A stretch of 64,000 nucleotides of DNA from the NCBI RefSeq assembly GCF_001645685.2, contig NZ_CP017080.1, positions 3,773,051 to 3,837,050 on the forward strand, given 5' to 3'. Source of the DNA: Peribacillus muralis (GTDB taxonomy: Bacteria > Bacillota > Bacilli > Bacillales > DSM-1321). Shown in pieces: positions 62,267-64,000 of the stretch. Under the pieces are notes generated by a model. It was given only the letters and a program-made list of their open reading frames with translations. It was not told where the DNA came from and did not search any database. The translations under genes and the position numbers were made by a program. Within the stretch, counting starts at the first letter, position 1. Each line of letters starts with the position of its first letter.

Positions 62267-62761
62267 ATGATTCATACAGTCAAGTCAGGGGAAACGCTGG
62301 GGCAAATATCCAGAGACTACCGTACGCCAATGGAATCGATCATCCTGGCTAACCCGTCCATAAACCCTAACGTCATTTATCCGGGGCAAGCCATCATCAT
62401 ACCCGGCTTTCCTCCTCCTGATTCCCTTCCGTACCAGATTGATGTATCGATAAACAACCGAACGCTAAGGCTTCTGAAGGATGGCGTCCTGCAAAAACAA
62501 TACCCGATCGCCGTTGGCAGGATATTGTTCACAACCCCGGTAGGTCAGTTCATCATCGTCAATAAAGAACCCAACCCTGGCGGCCCATTCGGTACGATGT
62601 GGATGAGTTTATCCAAGGAGCATTACGGGATTCATGGAACGAATGACCCCAGCTCGATCGGGAAAGCCGTATCCAAGGGCTGCATTCGCATGCACAACCG
62701 GGATGTCGAGGAATTATCTAAAATCGTTCCAATCGGGACATCGGTGACGATTCATCCGTAA
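62267..62761 (+). CDS. LysM-L,D-transpeptidase
   Basis: 164 aa. LysM repeat at residues 1-46 ([18 protein letters not shown], ends PGQAIIIPG), then a YkuD domain with [10 protein letters not shown] and the active-site SKGCIRMHN (Cys). Cross-links peptidoglycan via 3-3 links, as the B. subtilis YkuD. No signal peptide is visible, as in YkuD, which reaches the spore. GGAGGTGATAAG stands before ATG 62267; the upstream ATG at 62237 has none. Confidence 0.92.
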   Translation: MIHTVKSGETLGQISRDYRTPMESIILANPSINPNVIYPGQAIIIPGFPPPDSLPYQIDVSINNRTLRLLKDGVLQKQYPIAVGRILFTTPVGQFIIVNKEPNPGGPFGTMWMSLSKEHYGIHGTNDPSSIGKAVSKGCIRMHNRDVEELSKIVPIGTSVTIHP

Positions 62762-62768
62762 ACGAAAA

Positions 62769-62803
62769 TGAGCCGACGAGATTATCCCATCGGCTTTTTT
62801 TAG
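62769..62803 (+). terminator. Intrinsic terminator
   Basis: AGCCGA-cgagattatccca-TCGGCT then T7; short stem but a clear U tract. Confidence 0.7.
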
Positions 62804-62854
62804 CTATTCACTTAAGAAATTACACGTGAAGGAATGTCCCCCTGAAGCTCGGCT

Positions 62855-63136
62855 TTATAGCCGAACCTTAACCTCGGTACCGTCCTTGGCCTTGACATCC
62901 ACTAAGACGAGCCCTTTGTAATTTTTCAATTCCTCGATGAACGGCTTTAGCGTTTTTTTGTCTAATAGAGGAAAGGTAAAGTCCACTTTTTTTCTTTCGA
63001 AGTGCTCTTTTGTCCACTTGTTTACAAGTTGATGAACCAATTTGGAAAACAAAATGGAAATCACCATGTTTAAAAGAGCATACGGAACCGGGATGGAAAA
63101 TCGAACGTCTTTTGCTTTCACTTTTACATGCATCAT
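62855..63136 (-). CDS. Small protein of a DUF2089-linked operon
   Basis: 93 aa with a hydrophobic N-terminal stretch (about 15-35) and basic C-terminus ending in DGTEVKVRL. I recognise no family; its position after the SHOCT-like gene (nine bp) shows it is part of the operon. AGGATGTACGG precedes ATG 63136. Confidence 0.65.
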   Translation of the reverse strand: MMHVKVKAKDVRFSIPVPYALLNMVISILFSKLVHQLVNKWTKEHFERKKVDFTFPLLDKKTLKPFIEELKNYKGLVLVDVKAKDGTEVKVRL

Positions 63137-63145
63137 CCGTACATC

Positions 63146-63535
63146 CTAATCGATGAAGACGGAAACGGTATCCCCGTTTGCCGATTTAATATCAACGATT
63201 TGGCCGTCCAATTCGTTTTCGATTGCCTCAATAACAAGGTTTATGTCGATATCCTTCATGTATTTTTCCGATTGGGGGATACTCGCTGCGATGCTATGTC
63301 CAGCCATTAACACTACTTTGACCAGTTTTATCGGCAAATTGACCGTGACGTTATCCTCTTCGGCTGATACCACACGAATTTTCAATGTTTTATCTAAGTA
63401 TTTATTCGATTTTTCAACAGGCTTCTTACTTGTTTCTTCTTTCTCCTTTAATACTTGAATCAGCTCTGCTCCCTTATCCGCGTCAATCTTCCCTTCTTGA
63501 ACCATGGTCAACACTCTTGTAATTTCCTCTTTCAT
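63146..63535 (-). CDS. SHOCT-like domain protein
   Basis: 129 aa. The N-terminal helix-loop (EITRVLTMVQEGKIDADKGAELIQVL) fits the SHOCT-like domain that often accompanies DUF2089 regulators and YvlB-like proteins. Downstream beta-rich part unknown. GGAGG lies ten bases upstream of the ATG. Middle gene of three. Confidence 0.75.
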   Translation of the reverse strand: MKEEITRVLTMVQEGKIDADKGAELIQVLKEKEETSKKPVEKSNKYLDKTLKIRVVSAEEDNVTVNLPIKLVKVVLMAGHSIAASIPQSEKYMKDIDINLVIEAIENELDGQIVDIKSANGDTVSVFID

Positions 63536-63550
63536 CTGATCATTTCCTCC

Positions 63551-63916
63551 CTATTCATCTTTTAAGAGCTTAATGGCTTCTTCTGGTGTGATCTCGCCAT
63601 TTTCCAGCATGGTGACAACTTTTTTCTCGTCCACTTCATTTTTCTTCTTCTGCACATATCCAAGGGATGAAATGATGTCCGTTAGCTTGCCCCGAACCGT
63701 TGGATACGAAATCCCCAGTTCCTTTTCCACTTCCTTGATGTTCCCTCTGCATGTTAGAAATACTTCCACAAAATGAAGCTGATCCTTCGATAAGGATGCC
63801 AGCTTAGACAACTCAAACTCATTTTCAATCGTAGTCTGACAATGAGAGCACGACAGCTTTGTAATGTTCAATGTATTACTGCAAACAGGACAATTAGTGA
63901 TTAATTTATACGCCAT
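63551..63916 (-). CDS. DUF2089-family regulator
   Basis: 121 aa. N-terminal zinc ribbon CPVC and CSHC (residues about 9-30), then an HTH (NIKEVEKELGISYPTVRGKL), and a short SHOCT-type tail ENGEITPEEAIKLL. Likely DNA-binding and probably autoregulatory. AGGAAGGG precedes the ATG. TATAAT on the minus strand at 63951-63946 with no good -35. First gene of the operon. Confidence 0.85.
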   Translation of the reverse strand: MAYKLITNCPVCSNTLNITKLSCSHCQTTIENEFELSKLASLSKDQLHFVEVFLTCRGNIKEVEKELGISYPTVRGKLTDIISSLGYVQKKKNEVDEKKVVTMLENGEITPEEAIKLLKDE

Positions 63917-64000
63917 AATAAAATCCCTTCCTCTTCGTTAATGCGATTATAAACCAACTAATTAAAAAAATAAATGATAAAATTAAATTTTTAAATAAAT

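Noticed and set aside
1..64000. CRISPR arrays, prophage, IS elements, tRNA/rRNA genes
   Set aside because: The repeat arrays are degenerate and tandem without spacers of uniform size; no transposase, integrase or cas-like protein was seen, and no tRNA or rRNA pattern was noticed by eye.

Overview
The window looks like chromosomal DNA of a low-GC Gram-positive spore former of the Bacillaceae, most likely a Peribacillus / Bacillus simplex-type organism (inference). Reasons: strong AGGAGG ribosome binding sites, frequent TTG/GTG starts, a T-box leader, CcpA-type cre and PurR-like sites, spore genes (csgA, a YjcZ-type peptide) and the kamA-yod cluster known from Bacillus subtilis. I see no rRNA, tRNA, CRISPR array, insertion sequence or prophage.

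Layout. 1-4.8 kb: the end of a cupin-like gene, then a two-gene RNA-repair operon (hen1-pnkp). 5.2-19 kb: accessory transport and regulation, namely a fused ABC exporter with its TetR regulator, an ASCH/VOC/GNAT operon, an SDR with a divergent TetR, a LysR divergent from a YhgE/Pip exporter, a MOSC protein, and a DHA2 drug pump divergent from a TetR. 19-26.5 kb: amino-acid and MFS transporters, a LysE-type exporter, and thrS behind two tandem T-boxes. 27-36.3 kb: the lysine 2,3-aminomutase (beta-lysine) cluster kamA-yokU-ablB-yodT-yodS-yodR-yodQ, with a near-consensus sigma-54 promoter and an adjacent sigma-54 activator gene.

37-46.5 kb and 53-58 kb: a 3-hydroxybutyrate/acetoacetate island. 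It holds three GntP-family permeases, two D-3-hydroxybutyrate dehydrogenases, scoAB CoA-transferase, thiolase, 3-hydroxyacyl-CoA dehydrogenase, a second sigma-54 activator and a LysR regulator. The proposed flow is uptake, oxidation to acetoacetate, CoA transfer, then thiolysis to acetyl-CoA. Two further sigma-54 promoters drive the gntP-scoAB operon and the dehydrogenase-thiolase-activator operon. A perfect cre site lies in the gntP-scoAB leader.

46.8-53 kb holds small hydrolase, spore and unknown genes, including an unlisted 51-aa YvrJ-type ORF in a DUF1659-DUF2922-YvrJ set. 58.2-64 kb holds a decayed dehydrogenase fused tail-to-tail with a truncated NUDIX gene, then a purine (guanine-type) riboswitch with a possible PurR operator ahead of a nucleoside-phosphorylase-like lipoprotein, a ZIP transporter, an L,D-transpeptidase and a DUF2089 operon. 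Five intergenic arrays of degenerate ~20-21-bp repeats each sit directly 3' of a minus-strand gene and are the most unusual recurrent structure in the window.
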